Positions 33,084 to 40,140 of a stretch of 40,140 bases of DNA are shown one piece after another. The stretch's first letter is position 1; each line of letters starts with the position of its first letter. The stretch covers positions 1 through 40,140 of the forward strand of contig DVIV01000029.1 in NCBI GenBank assembly GCA_018710985.1. Reading direction: 5' to 3'. This DNA is from Candidatus Limiplasma pullicola. Its GTDB lineage: Bacteria; Bacillota; Clostridia; Christensenellales; Aristaeellaceae. The notes under the pieces are model-generated. The model saw only the letters and a program-made list of their open reading frames with translations, was not told where the DNA came from and did no database searches. The translations under genes and the position numbers were made by a program.

Positions 33084-33113
33084 GGCATAGAGCTTAGCAT
33101 GCCATGTTTTTTT
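33084..33113 (+). terminator. Weak terminator after trkA
   Basis: A five-base stem (GGCAT with ATGCC) is followed, after ATG, by seven T residues. It lies 14 bases past the trkA stop and before the esterase gene. The stem is short, so partial read-through is likely. Confidence 0.45.
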
Positions 33114-33133
33114 CACGAAGGGAGCGTAAGGCC

Positions 33134-33916
33134 ATGAAACCCACGCAGCCCGGCTATTTTGACCGCGAGGAGTGCCGCCCCGTCTGCCTCCGGGGCGGCG
33201 ACAACGGCATACTGCTCGTGCACGGCTTCACGGGCAGCGCGGCGCACATGCGCCCGCTGGCGCAGGCGCTGGCCGCGCGGGGCCGCACCGTGCGCACCAT
33301 CAACCTGCCCGGCCACGCCCAGACCGAGGAGGCCATGGCCCGCGCGGACTGGCAGGGCTGGCTTCAGGCGGTCAAGCAGGCGTGCCTGGAGATGATGGGG
33401 GAGCTGCGCGTATTTACCGTATGCGGCCTTTCGATGGGCGGCGTTTTGGCGCTGCTGGCAGCCGAGCAGATGAAGGTGGACGGCTGCGTGCCCATCTCCG
33501 CGCCCATGGCGGTGAAAAACCGCCTGCTGGCGCTGTCCGGCCCGGCGTCGCTGCTGGTCAAGCGCATTTCCTGGGGCGACCCCGGCAACCGCGCCAGCCT
33601 CGTGGACCCGGCCTACGACTTTGGCTACACGGGCTTTCCCACGGCCAAGGGCGCGGACCTCAGCCGCCTCATCCGCCTGGCGCGGCGCAACCTGTTCAAC
33701 GTCACCTGCCCCGTTTTGTGCGTGCAGAGCGACGCGGACGAAACCATCTGGGAGGGCAGCGCGGACTGCATCCTGGAGGGCGTGGGCAGCGAGGTGCGGC
33801 AAAAGCTGTGGCTTCACGGCATGCCGCACGTGTGCACCCTGTCCGGAGAGCTGCCCGCCATCGTGGAGGCCGTGGACGCCTTCATGGACCGCGTGGAGCA
33901 GGAAAAGGAGGGGTGA
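33134..33916 (+). CDS. Alpha/beta hydrolase, carboxylesterase type
   Basis: This 260-residue enzyme has the alpha/beta hydrolase fold of Est30-like carboxylesterases. The oxyanion segment is LLVHGFTGSA (about residues 28-37) and the nucleophile serine lies in CGLSMGG (about 99). An acid in DADETI (about 206) and a histidine in HGMPHV (about 234-239) complete the likely triad. GGGAG lies before this ATG; an ATG ten codons upstream overlaps the terminator hairpin. The natural substrate is unknown. Confidence 0.88.
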   Translation: MKPTQPGYFDREECRPVCLRGGDNGILLVHGFTGSAAHMRPLAQALAARGRTVRTINLPGHAQTEEAMARADWQGWLQAVKQACLEMMGELRVFTVCGLSMGGVLALLAAEQMKVDGCVPISAPMAVKNRLLALSGPASLLVKRISWGDPGNRASLVDPAYDFGYTGFPTAKGADLSRLIRLARRNLFNVTCPVLCVQSDADETIWEGSADCILEGVGSEVRQKLWLHGMPHVCTLSGELPAIVEAVDAFMDRVEQEKEG

Positions 33917-33976
33917 GGCGCGCGGGTTTACGCCGCCTCCCGCCGCGCAACCGCACGGGCCGATCCCAAGCCGGGA

Positions 33977-34008
33977 CGTTCCCTCCCTCGCGCGGGAACG
34001 CCTTTTTT
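33977..34008 (+). terminator. Terminator of esterase gene
   Basis: A seven-base stem (CGTTCCC with GGGAACG) is followed by CC and six T residues, about 60 bases past the stop codon. Confidence 0.78.
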
Positions 34009-34047
34009 CCGCGCGCTTCCCTCCCGCCCCTTCCAGCCGTCCCAGCC

Positions 34048-34075
34048 TTGCATCTGGCGCGTTCTGTGGTATAAT
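34048..34075 (+). promoter_or_regulatory. Promoter of dehydratase-tadA-hprK operon
   Basis: A perfect TATAAT (34070-34075) lies about 45 bases before the GTG start. The -35 candidate TTGCAT is 16 bases upstream and weak. Confidence 0.55.
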
Positions 34076-34120
34076 GATCGTGTATGTGATTTTGCCATGA
34101 CGGCTTGAGGGGGCGGCTGT

Positions 34121-36049
34121 GTGACTTCGACAAGTCCCAAAATGAAAAAACCGGCGCGCACGCTTCTGTGGGTGCTTCTTGACGCGCTGCTTGTCAACGC
34201 TTCGCTGTTTCTGGCGCAGGTGGTGCGGTATTCGTCCAATATTTCCTACAGCTTCTTTGAAAACTCCATCCGCCTGGCGCCTGCCATGACGGTCCTTTTT
34301 CTGCTGGTGTTCTGCGGCCTGGGCATGTACCGGACCATGTGGCAGTACGCCTCGGCAAACGACGTGCTGCGCATCGCCCTGGCCACGCTGGTGGCGGCGC
34401 TGCTCACCTATGTGTTTTCCCTGGCGGCAAACGTCTTTGTGCGCCCCGAAAACCTCTTTCGCCTGCACCGGATGGTCTATCTGCTGTTTTGGATTATCTC
34501 GATGGCGCTGGTGGGCGCCTCCCGGCTTCTCTACCGCATTCTGGTCACCCACGAGCGCCTCGCCCTCCTGCGCGCGCCGCGCGACGACGTGCGCCGCGTG
34601 ATGGTGGTGGGCGCGGGCTGGGCCGGCGCGAGCATCGTGCATGAGATGCAGCGCGGCAGCTACGGCAACCGCGCGCCCGTGCTCGTGGTGGACGACGACC
34701 GCATACGCACCGGCTCGGAGCTCAGCGGCGTGCCCGTGGTGCGCGGGTCGGGCAACATCCTCAAGCTCGCCAGCGACTACCGCGTGGATGAAATCATCAT
34801 CGCCATCGCCACCCCCAGGGGCGACCTCAAGCCCCTCATCGAAAAATGCCTGGCCACCGGCTGCCGCGTGCGCCGCCTCGCGCCCCTGCAGGAGCTGGGC
34901 AGCGACGCCGCCGTGCCCACCGCGCTGGTGCGCGACGTCAACATCGGCGACCTCCTGGGCCGCCCCGAGGAGCAGCTGGACATGACGCAGGTCGCCGCGT
35001 TCTTCCGCGGGAAAACCGTGCTCATCACCGGCGGCGGCGGGTCCATCGGCAGCGAGCTGTGCCGCCGCCTCCTGCCCCTTGAGCCGGAGCGCATCATCCT
35101 CTACGACATCAGCGAAAACTACATGTACGACCTCTTCAGCGAGCTCAAGCTCCTCTACGGCGACGGCCTGAAGGAAAAGCTCATCCTCTGCGTCGGCTCC
35201 ATCCGCGACGCGCAGCGACTGGACGAGATCTTCGCCCGCTACCGGCCCGAGGTGGTGCTGCACGCCGCCGCGCACAAGCACGTGCCCCTCATGGAGGACT
35301 GCCCCGACCAGGCGGTCAAGAACAACGTCTTTGGCACCTGGCTGACCGCGCAGGCCGCGGTACATCACGGCGTGAAGCGCTTCGTGCTCATCTCCACCGA
35401 CAAGGCCGTCAACCCCACCAACGTCATGGGCGCGACCAAGCGCCTGGCCGAAATGATCATCGAGGCCCTCAACGCCCAGACCGACACGGAGTTCACCGCC
35501 GTGCGATTCGGCAACGTCCTCGGCTCGCACGGAAGCGTGGTCCCGCTCTTTGAGCAGCAGATCCGCGCGGGCGGGCCGGTGACGCTCACCCACCCGGACA
35601 TCATCCGCTATTTCATGACCATCCCCGAAGCCGCCTGCCTGGTGCTCAAGGCCGCCAGCATGGCCAGGGGCGGGGAGCTGTTCGTTCTGGACATGGGCCG
35701 CCCGGTCAGGATCCGCGAGCTGGCCGAGCGCATGATCCAGCTCTACGCCCCGCGCGACGGGCGCAAGGTGGAAATCGTCTACATGGGCCTGCGGCCCGGC
35801 GAGAAGCTCTACGAGGAGCTGCTGCTGGCGGGCGAGGGCATCGCCAGGACGGAGAGCGAGAAGATCTTCGTGGCCAAGCCCGAGGTGGTGGACAAGTCCA
35901 CGCTGGACGCCATGCTGGACCGCCTTAAGCGCTGCCTGGACGAGGGCGGCGACATGCTGGCCTGCCTGCATGAGCTGGTGCCCACCTTCAAGGAGGCCGA
36001 CCAGGTCAACGGCGCCGTGCCGACCGCTGGGCAGGCCGCCGCCGTATGA
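34121..36049 (+). CDS. FlaA1/CapD-type nucleotide-sugar dehydratase
   Basis: This 642-residue membrane enzyme belongs to the WbpM/PglF/CapD family, most of which are UDP-GlcNAc 4,6-dehydratases feeding surface glycans. Four membrane helices (within about 8-140) are followed by a CoA-binding-like domain and a catalytic short-chain dehydrogenase domain. Visible motifs are ITGGGGSIGSELCRR (about residue 305), the STDKAVNPTNVMGATKR active site (about 425-441), where Met replaces the usual tyrosine as in this family, and VRFGNVLGSHGSV. The GTG start follows GAGGGGG; an ATG seven codons later is possible. Its end overlaps tadA by four bases. It could supply the same glycan as the hisH/hisF-like pair, but this is only inference. 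Confidence 0.92.
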   Translation: MTSTSPKMKKPARTLLWVLLDALLVNASLFLAQVVRYSSNISYSFFENSIRLAPAMTVLFLLVFCGLGMYRTMWQYASANDVLRIALATLVAALLTYVFSLAANVFVRPENLFRLHRMVYLLFWIISMALVGASRLLYRILVTHERLALLRAPRDDVRRVMVVGAGWAGASIVHEMQRGSYGNRAPVLVVDDDRIRTGSELSGVPVVRGSGNILKLASDYRVDEIIIAIATPRGDLKPLIEKCLATGCRVRRLAPLQELGSDAAVPTALVRDVNIGDLLGRPEEQLDMTQVAAFFRGKTVLITGGGGSIGSELCRRLLPLEPERIILYDISENYMYDLFSELKLLYGDGLKEKLILCVGSIRDAQRLDEIFARYRPEVVLHAAAHKHVPLMEDCPDQAVKNNVFGTWLTAQAAVHHGVKRFVLISTDKAVNPTNVMGATKRLAEMIIEALNAQTDTEFTAVRFGNVLGSHGSVVPLFEQQIRAGGPVTLTHPDIIRYFMTIPEAACLVLKAASMARGGELFVLDMGRPVRIRELAERMIQLYAPRDGRKVEIVYMGLRPGEKLYEELLLAGEGIARTESEKIFVAKPEVVDKSTLDAMLDRLKRCLDEGGDMLACLHELVPTFKEADQVNGAVPTAGQAAAV

Positions 36050-36519
36050 CCGCGCATGAATCCCTGATGCGCCTGGCGCTGGAGGAGGCCGAGGCCGCCT
36101 TCCGGGAGGGCGAGGTGCCCGTAGGCGCGGTCGTCGCCAAGGACGGCCGGCCCGTCGCCCGCGCGCACAACCGGCGCGAGCAAAGCGGCGACCCCACCGC
36201 GCACGCCGAGCTGCTGGCCATCCGCGAGGCGGCGCGCGTGCTGGGCGCGCGGCGGCTGACCGGCTGCACGCTGTATGTGACGCTGGAGCCCTGCCCCATG
36301 TGCGCCGGGGCCATGGTGATGGCCTGCCTGGACCGCTGCTATTTCGGGGCGCGCGACGCGCGTCAGGGCTGCTGCGAAAGCGTGTACGCCCTGCCGGGCG
36401 ATCCCGCCTTCTACCACCGGCTGCCCTGCGTGGGCGGGCTGATGGAGGAGGAGGCCGCGGCCCTTCTCAGGCGATTTTTTGAAGCGCGCCGCCCTACCGA
36501 AGAAGGAGGAACCCCATGA
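36046..36519 (+). CDS. tadA: tRNA-specific adenosine deaminase
   Basis: TadA converts adenosine to inosine at the wobble position of tRNA-Arg. The 157-residue protein carries the zinc and catalytic residues in PTAHAELLA (His and Glu, about 49-51) and EPCPMCAGAM (two Cys, about 83-86). The start overlaps the preceding stop (ATGA), and its own end overlaps the next gene in the same way, so the operon is translationally coupled. Confidence 0.95.
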   Translation: MTAHESLMRLALEEAEAAFREGEVPVGAVVAKDGRPVARAHNRREQSGDPTAHAELLAIREAARVLGARRLTGCTLYVTLEPCPMCAGAMVMACLDRCYFGARDARQGCCESVYALPGDPAFYHRLPCVGGLMEEEAAALLRRFFEARRPTEEGGTP

Positions 36520-37307
36520 CCATCGACACCATCGTGACCGACCTGGACGACACTTTGCTGGACGGAAGCGGCCAGCTGAGTTCCTATACCCTTGAGGTGA
36601 TGGCCGAGGTCAAGCGCCGCGGCATCCGCCTGATTCCCTGCAGCGGCCGCACGCACGCCAGCATGTACCCCTTCATGGCGAAGCTGGACACGGGCCTGCC
36701 CTACATCGGGGGCAACGGGTCGGAGATCGTGGGGGCGGACCACCGCCTCATCGAGCAGCTGACGCTGGATGTGGACCTGGCGCGCGAGATCTGCGCCTTC
36801 CTTGTGGAAAACGGGCTGTACGTGCAGGTCTACACCGACGATGCCTTCTACTACTCCGCCGAGTGCGACATCGCCCGCCGCTACAAGCAGTCCTCCGGGA
36901 TGAAGGGCGTGGCCGTGGGCGACGTATGCGCGTTCCTCAGCTTCGCCACGCCCAAGGTGCTCAGCGTGGGCGAGCCGGAGGACGTGCTGCGCCTGATGCC
37001 GCTGGCGAACGAGCGCTTCCGCGGCCGGGCCGCCTTCACCATGAGCAAGCCCTATTTTCTGGAGGCCGAGCCGCCGGGCGCCACCAAGGGCGAGGCGCTC
37101 TCGCGTCTGGCCGGGCGCATCGGCATCGTGCCGGAGCGCACCGTCGCCTTCGGCGACAGCCTCAACGACATGAGCCTGCTCGCCTTCACCCCCAACAGCG
37201 TGGCCATGGCCAACGCCATCCCCCAGCTGCGCGCGGCGGCGGCGCACGTATGCCGCCCCAACACCGAGGACGGCGTGGCCCGCTTCGTGGCGGAGCACAT
37301 CCTGTAA
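36516..37307 (+). CDS. Cof-type HAD phosphatase
   Basis: This 263-residue protein is a HAD hydrolase of the Cof/YidA class. The nucleophile motif is VTDLDDTLLDG (Asp near residue 8), a serine/threonine-containing second motif is in CSGRTHA, and motif IV is AFGDSLNDMSLL (about 210-220). Such enzymes dephosphorylate sugar phosphates or flavin precursors; the substrate cannot be read from sequence. It overlaps tadA by four bases and precedes hprK by 12. Confidence 0.93.
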   Translation: MTIDTIVTDLDDTLLDGSGQLSSYTLEVMAEVKRRGIRLIPCSGRTHASMYPFMAKLDTGLPYIGGNGSEIVGADHRLIEQLTLDVDLAREICAFLVENGLYVQVYTDDAFYYSAECDIARRYKQSSGMKGVAVGDVCAFLSFATPKVLSVGEPEDVLRLMPLANERFRGRAAFTMSKPYFLEAEPPGATKGEALSRLAGRIGIVPERTVAFGDSLNDMSLLAFTPNSVAMANAIPQLRAAAAHVCRPNTEDGVARFVAEHIL

Positions 37308-37319
37308 GGAGGCGCCGGA

Positions 37320-38249
37320 ATGATCGACCTGGAGGATTTTCGCACCAAGCTAAGCCTCGAGCTGCTCAGCCCCACCACCAAGACCCAGCTGGACATCAGC
37401 GTGACCGACATCAACCGGCCCGGCATGCAGTTCTGCGGCTTTTACGAGTACTTCGCCCACGAGCGGCCGCAGGTCATCGGCAAGGTGGAGATGACCTACC
37501 TGGAATCGCTGGACGTGCGCGCGCGCCGTCCCGTTTTGGAAAAGTACATGAGCTACCCCATCCCCTGCATCATCAGCTGCTGGGGCATGACGCCCCCGCG
37601 CGACCTTCTGGACATCGCGCGCGCGCATGACATCCCGGTGTTTCAGAGCAAGCTCAAGACCACCAAGTTCACCTTGCAGGCCATCATGTACCTAAACCGC
37701 GTGCTGGCCCCGCACATCACCCGCCACGGCGTGCTGGTGGACGTCTACGGCGTGGGCATTCTGCTCACGGGCGAAAGCGGCGTGGGCAAGAGCGAGGCCG
37801 CGCTGGAGCTGGTCAAGCGCGGGCATCAGCTGGCCGCCGACGACGTGGTGGACATCTGCCGCGTGGCCGACGACCGCCTCATCGGCGAATCGCCGGAGAT
37901 GGTGCGCCACTTCATGGAAATTCGCGGCATCGGCATCATCGACATCCGCGCCATGTACGGCGTGGGCTCGGTCATCGTCAGCAAGTCCATCGACATGGTC
38001 ATCCACATGGAGAAGTGGGACTCCTCCAAGGAATACGACCGCCTGGGCCTCACGGAGGAAACCGTGACCATCCTGGGCGTGAAGGTGCCCTACCAGACCA
38101 TGCCCGTGCGGCCGGGGCGCAACCTGGCCATCATCATCGAGGTGGCCGCGCGCAACCTCAGCCTCAAGCGCATGGGCTACAGCGCCGCGCATGAGCTGGA
38201 CCGCCGCCTCAACGAGCTCATCGCGCAGAACACCGCAAATCACACCTGA
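37320..38249 (+). CDS. hprK: HPr kinase/phosphorylase
   Basis: HprK phosphorylates and dephosphorylates HPr at Ser46, driving carbon catabolite control in Bacillota. The 309-residue protein has the usual length, an N-terminal regulatory domain (about 1-130), the P-loop GESGVGKS (about 152-159) and the HprK signature EIRGIGIIDIRAMYGVG (about 200-217). AAGGAGG precedes the ATG. In many genomes hprK is followed by lgt or by rapZ; here a ROK glucokinase follows 21 bases later, linking sugar sensing and phosphorylation. Confidence 0.97.
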   Translation: MIDLEDFRTKLSLELLSPTTKTQLDISVTDINRPGMQFCGFYEYFAHERPQVIGKVEMTYLESLDVRARRPVLEKYMSYPIPCIISCWGMTPPRDLLDIARAHDIPVFQSKLKTTKFTLQAIMYLNRVLAPHITRHGVLVDVYGVGILLTGESGVGKSEAALELVKRGHQLAADDVVDICRVADDRLIGESPEMVRHFMEIRGIGIIDIRAMYGVGSVIVSKSIDMVIHMEKWDSSKEYDRLGLTEETVTILGVKVPYQTMPVRPGRNLAIIIEVAARNLSLKRMGYSAAHELDRRLNELIAQNTANHT

Positions 38250-38270
38250 TACAACGGGGAGGATTCATCT

Positions 38271-39221
38271 ATGGTCTATATCGGCATCGACCTCGGCGGC
38301 ACCGGCATCAAGGTTGGCGTGGTGGACGAAAGCGGCGCCATCCTTTCCCAGGGCGAAACCCCCACGCTGGCGGGCCGCCCCTACGAGGACATCATCGCGG
38401 ACATGGGCCGCTGCGCGCTGGACGTGATGGCCCGCGGCGGCTTTGAGGAAAAGGACGTGGCCTCCATCGGCGTGGGCATTCCCGGTGTGGCCGACGCCAA
38501 GTCGGGCACCGTGATCTTCTGCACCAACCTGGGCTGGCGCGACGTGCCCCTGCGCGCCGAGCTGCAAAAGTATCTCAACAAGCCCGTCTACATCGACAAC
38601 GACGCCACCGTGGCCGGCTTTGCCGAGAGCATCTGCGGCGTGAGCGCGGGCTGCCATTCCAGCGTGTTTATGACCCTTGGCACGGGCGTGGGCGGCGGCA
38701 TCGTGATCGGCGGGCGGCCGTGGAGCGGCTTCCACGGCGTGGGCAGCGAGATCGGCCACATCCCCATGGACATCGGCGGCGAGCCCTGCTCCTGCGGAAA
38801 CTACGGCTGCCTGGAGCGCTATTGCAGCGCCACGGCGGTTATCCGCATGGGCAAGCAGATGGTGCTGCAGCACCCCGACAGCCTGATGTACGACCTGTGC
38901 GGCGGCGACGTGAGCAAGCTGACGGCCAAGATGGTCTTTGACGCGGCCAAGGAGCTGGACGACGTGGCCATGAAGGTCTTCAACCACTACGTGGACTACC
39001 TGTGCAAGGCCATCTACACCATCATCACCTTCCTGGACCCGGAGATGATCGTGCTGGGCGGCGGCATCAGCAAATCGGGCGACTTTCTGCTAAACGCCGT
39101 GCGCGAGCGCATCCCCCGCTACCTGCTGTTCAAGACGCTCCCCTACCCGAGCGTGGAGATCGCGCGCCTGGGCGCGGACGCGGGCATGATCGGCGCGGCC
39201 ATGCTGGGCCGCCACGACTGA
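38271..39221 (+). CDS. ROK-family glucokinase
   Basis: This 316-residue ROK protein probably phosphorylates glucose using ATP. The phosphate motif IGIDLGGTGIKVG is at the start, the catalytic aspartate is in VYIDNDATVAG (about 105), and the ROK zinc site is GHIPMD followed by CSCGNYGCLE (about 160-183). It lacks a DNA-binding domain, so it is an enzyme rather than a repressor. GGGGAGG lies before the ATG. It is the last gene of the dehydratase-hprK run. Confidence 0.93.
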   Translation: MVYIGIDLGGTGIKVGVVDESGAILSQGETPTLAGRPYEDIIADMGRCALDVMARGGFEEKDVASIGVGIPGVADAKSGTVIFCTNLGWRDVPLRAELQKYLNKPVYIDNDATVAGFAESICGVSAGCHSSVFMTLGTGVGGGIVIGGRPWSGFHGVGSEIGHIPMDIGGEPCSCGNYGCLERYCSATAVIRMGKQMVLQHPDSLMYDLCGGDVSKLTAKMVFDAAKELDDVAMKVFNHYVDYLCKAIYTIITFLDPEMIVLGGGISKSGDFLLNAVRERIPRYLLFKTLPYPSVEIARLGADAGMIGAAMLGRHD

Positions 39222-39506
39222 GGGCTCATCGGGGCAAAGCGCAGACGGAACCTGTTTTCTGGCGGAAAAGGCCGGCGCAGCCGGACTTTCCTGTCAAAAA
39301 ACCCATTTGGGAGGTTTGGAGGGCCGCAGCCCTCCAAGTGAAATCCGAATCCAGCGACATGTGCGGTGGATTCGGAAGCCTTGCGTAGCAAGGTTTCCCT
39401 GCGCGTTTTCCCGGCCGCGCCGAAGGCGCAGGGGAAACGTGTGCTGGCGGAAAAGATCGCCGCGGGCGAGCTTTTTCGACAAGCTAATAGAGGAGGCTTC
39501 CTTTCC
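39222..39506. other. Hairpin-rich intergenic region before asnS
   Basis: This 285-base gap holds at least five inverted repeats: CCGGC/GCCGG near 39272-39284, GGAGGGC/GCCCTCC near 39319-39336, CCGAATCCA/TGGATTCGG near 39346-39376, CCTTGC/GCAAGG near 39379-39393, and CGTTTTCCC/GGGGAAACG near 39403-39439 enclosing GCGCC/GGCGC. A 12-base direct repeat (CTGGCGGAAAAG) brackets them at 39259 and 39444. No T-box sequence motif is visible, although asnS genes often have one. The structure may be a dispersed repeat element or an RNA leader. Confidence 0.55.
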
Positions 39507-40140
39507 ATGGCGGATCTGAACATTCGGGACCTGTACCTCACGCCCCCGGAGGCGGGCATCAGGGAATGCACCGTATCCGGCTGGGTGCGCACCGTGCGCG
39601 ACAGCAAGGCGTTCGGCTTCATCGAGCTCAACGACGGCACCTGCTTCAAAAACCTCCAGATCGTCCTGGAGGACGGCCACACCCGCGACTTTGCCAGCGC
39701 GGTCAAGATCACCCTGGGCAGCGCCATCCGCGTGACCGGCGAGCTGGTGCTCACCCCCGGCATGAAGCAGCCCTTCGAGGTCAAGGCCTCGCAGGTGGAG
39801 GTGCTGGGCCTGTGCGCCCCGGACTTCCCCCTGCAGAAAAAGCGCCATTCCTTTGAGTTTCTGCGCACCATCGCGCACCTGCGGCCCCGTACCAACACGT
39901 TCTACGCGGTGTTTCGCATCCGGTCGCTCTCGGCGCAGCTTCTGCACGCCTTCTTTGCCGAGCGCGGCTTCGTGTACGTGCACACCCCCATCATCACCAC
40001 CAGCGACTGCGAGGGCGCGGGCGAGATGTTTCAGGTGACCACCCTGCCGCTGGACAAGGTGCCCCTCACCCCGGACGGCCAGCCCGATTACACGCAGGAT
40101 TTCTTCGGCAAGCAGGCCAGCCTGACCGTGAGCGGCCAGC
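39507..40140 (+). CDS. asnS: Asparaginyl-tRNA synthetase, 5' part
   Basis: The first 211 residues of a class IIb aminoacyl-tRNA synthetase are present; the gene runs off the right edge. The N-terminal OB-fold anticodon-binding domain (about 1-110) has [18 protein letters not shown]. The catalytic domain begins after [19 protein letters not shown], and [21 protein letters not shown] is motif 1 followed by the GAGEMF segment typical of AsnS rather than AspS. GAGGAGG lies about nine bases before the ATG. Confidence 0.95.
   Translation, partial: MADLNIRDLYLTPPEAGIRECTVSGWVRTVRDSKAFGFIELNDGTCFKNLQIVLEDGHTRDFASAVKITLGSAIRVTGELVLTPGMKQPFEVKASQVEVLGLCAPDFPLQKKRHSFEFLRTIAHLRPRTNTFYAVFRIRSLSAQLLHAFFAERGFVYVHTPIITTSDCEGAGEMFQVTTLPLDKVPLTPDGQPDYTQDFFGKQASLTVSGQ

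Noticed and set aside
39222-39506. T-box riboswitch before asnS
   Set aside because: No sequence resembling the conserved T-box (GGGTGGNACCGCG) or a downstream terminator could be found.

Overview
The window is about 40 kb of GC-rich, gene-dense DNA from an anaerobic, fermentative member of the Bacillota, most likely a gut-type member of class Clostridia. The evidence for this is the HPr kinase (HprK), AdhE, two [FeFe] hydrogenases, a high-molecular-weight rubredoxin, Obg/YhbY, a KtrA/KtrB-type potassium pair, a NusG-like LoaP protein and strong purine-rich Shine-Dalgarno sites. Genus cannot be told from this stretch. I see no phage, transposase, CRISPR array or rRNA. One tRNA is present, tRNA-Leu(CAA).

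Layout. 1-6.4 kb: a LoaP-type antiterminator and a giant 1838-residue secreted repeat protein, both leftward. 6.9-15.1 kb, rightward: adhE behind a strong promoter and a good Rex operator, then a small APH-fold kinase-like protein, a thioredoxin-like [2Fe-2S] ferredoxin, a PAS-containing sensory-type [FeFe] hydrogenase (HydS-like), a SpoIIE/PP2C-type phosphatase and a group B [FeFe] hydrogenase, closed by a terminator. This matches in content the adhE-kinase-HydS-phosphatase-HydA2 unit described in Ruminococcus albus and is the best candidate here for a hydrogen/redox-sensing system. 15.1-17.6 kb, leftward: a peptidoglycan-binding protein and a Wzz/BY-kinase-like protein whose nucleotide-binding motifs have decayed. 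17.7-20.0 kb, rightward: NADH pyrophosphatase and a HisH/HisF-like pair of the type used in surface-sugar amidination rather than in histidine synthesis.

20.2-23.7 kb, leftward: tRNA-Leu, an MFS exporter, its TetR regulator (two near-identical 25-bp operators), a GNAT acetyltransferase and a zinc-ribbon membrane protein. 23.8-25.05 kb, rightward: a 59-residue small protein and a LysM protein with a Thr/Gln/Ser/Gly repeat. 25.06-30.1 kb, leftward: fRMsr, endonuclease III, ObgE, YhbY, and a small PD-(D/E)XK nuclease translationally coupled to a SNF2 helicase. 30.2-40.1 kb, rightward: rubredoxin-flavoprotein, TrkH/TrkA, an esterase, then a tightly packed operon of a FlaA1-type sugar dehydratase, tadA, a HAD phosphatase, hprK and a ROK glucokinase, and finally the start of asnS, cut by the window edge.

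Together the genes combine core functions (translation, DNA repair, K+ uptake, sugar control) with fermentation redox control and several cell-envelope or glycan genes. Both strands carry long open frames opposite real genes because of the high GC content. These were treated as shadows.
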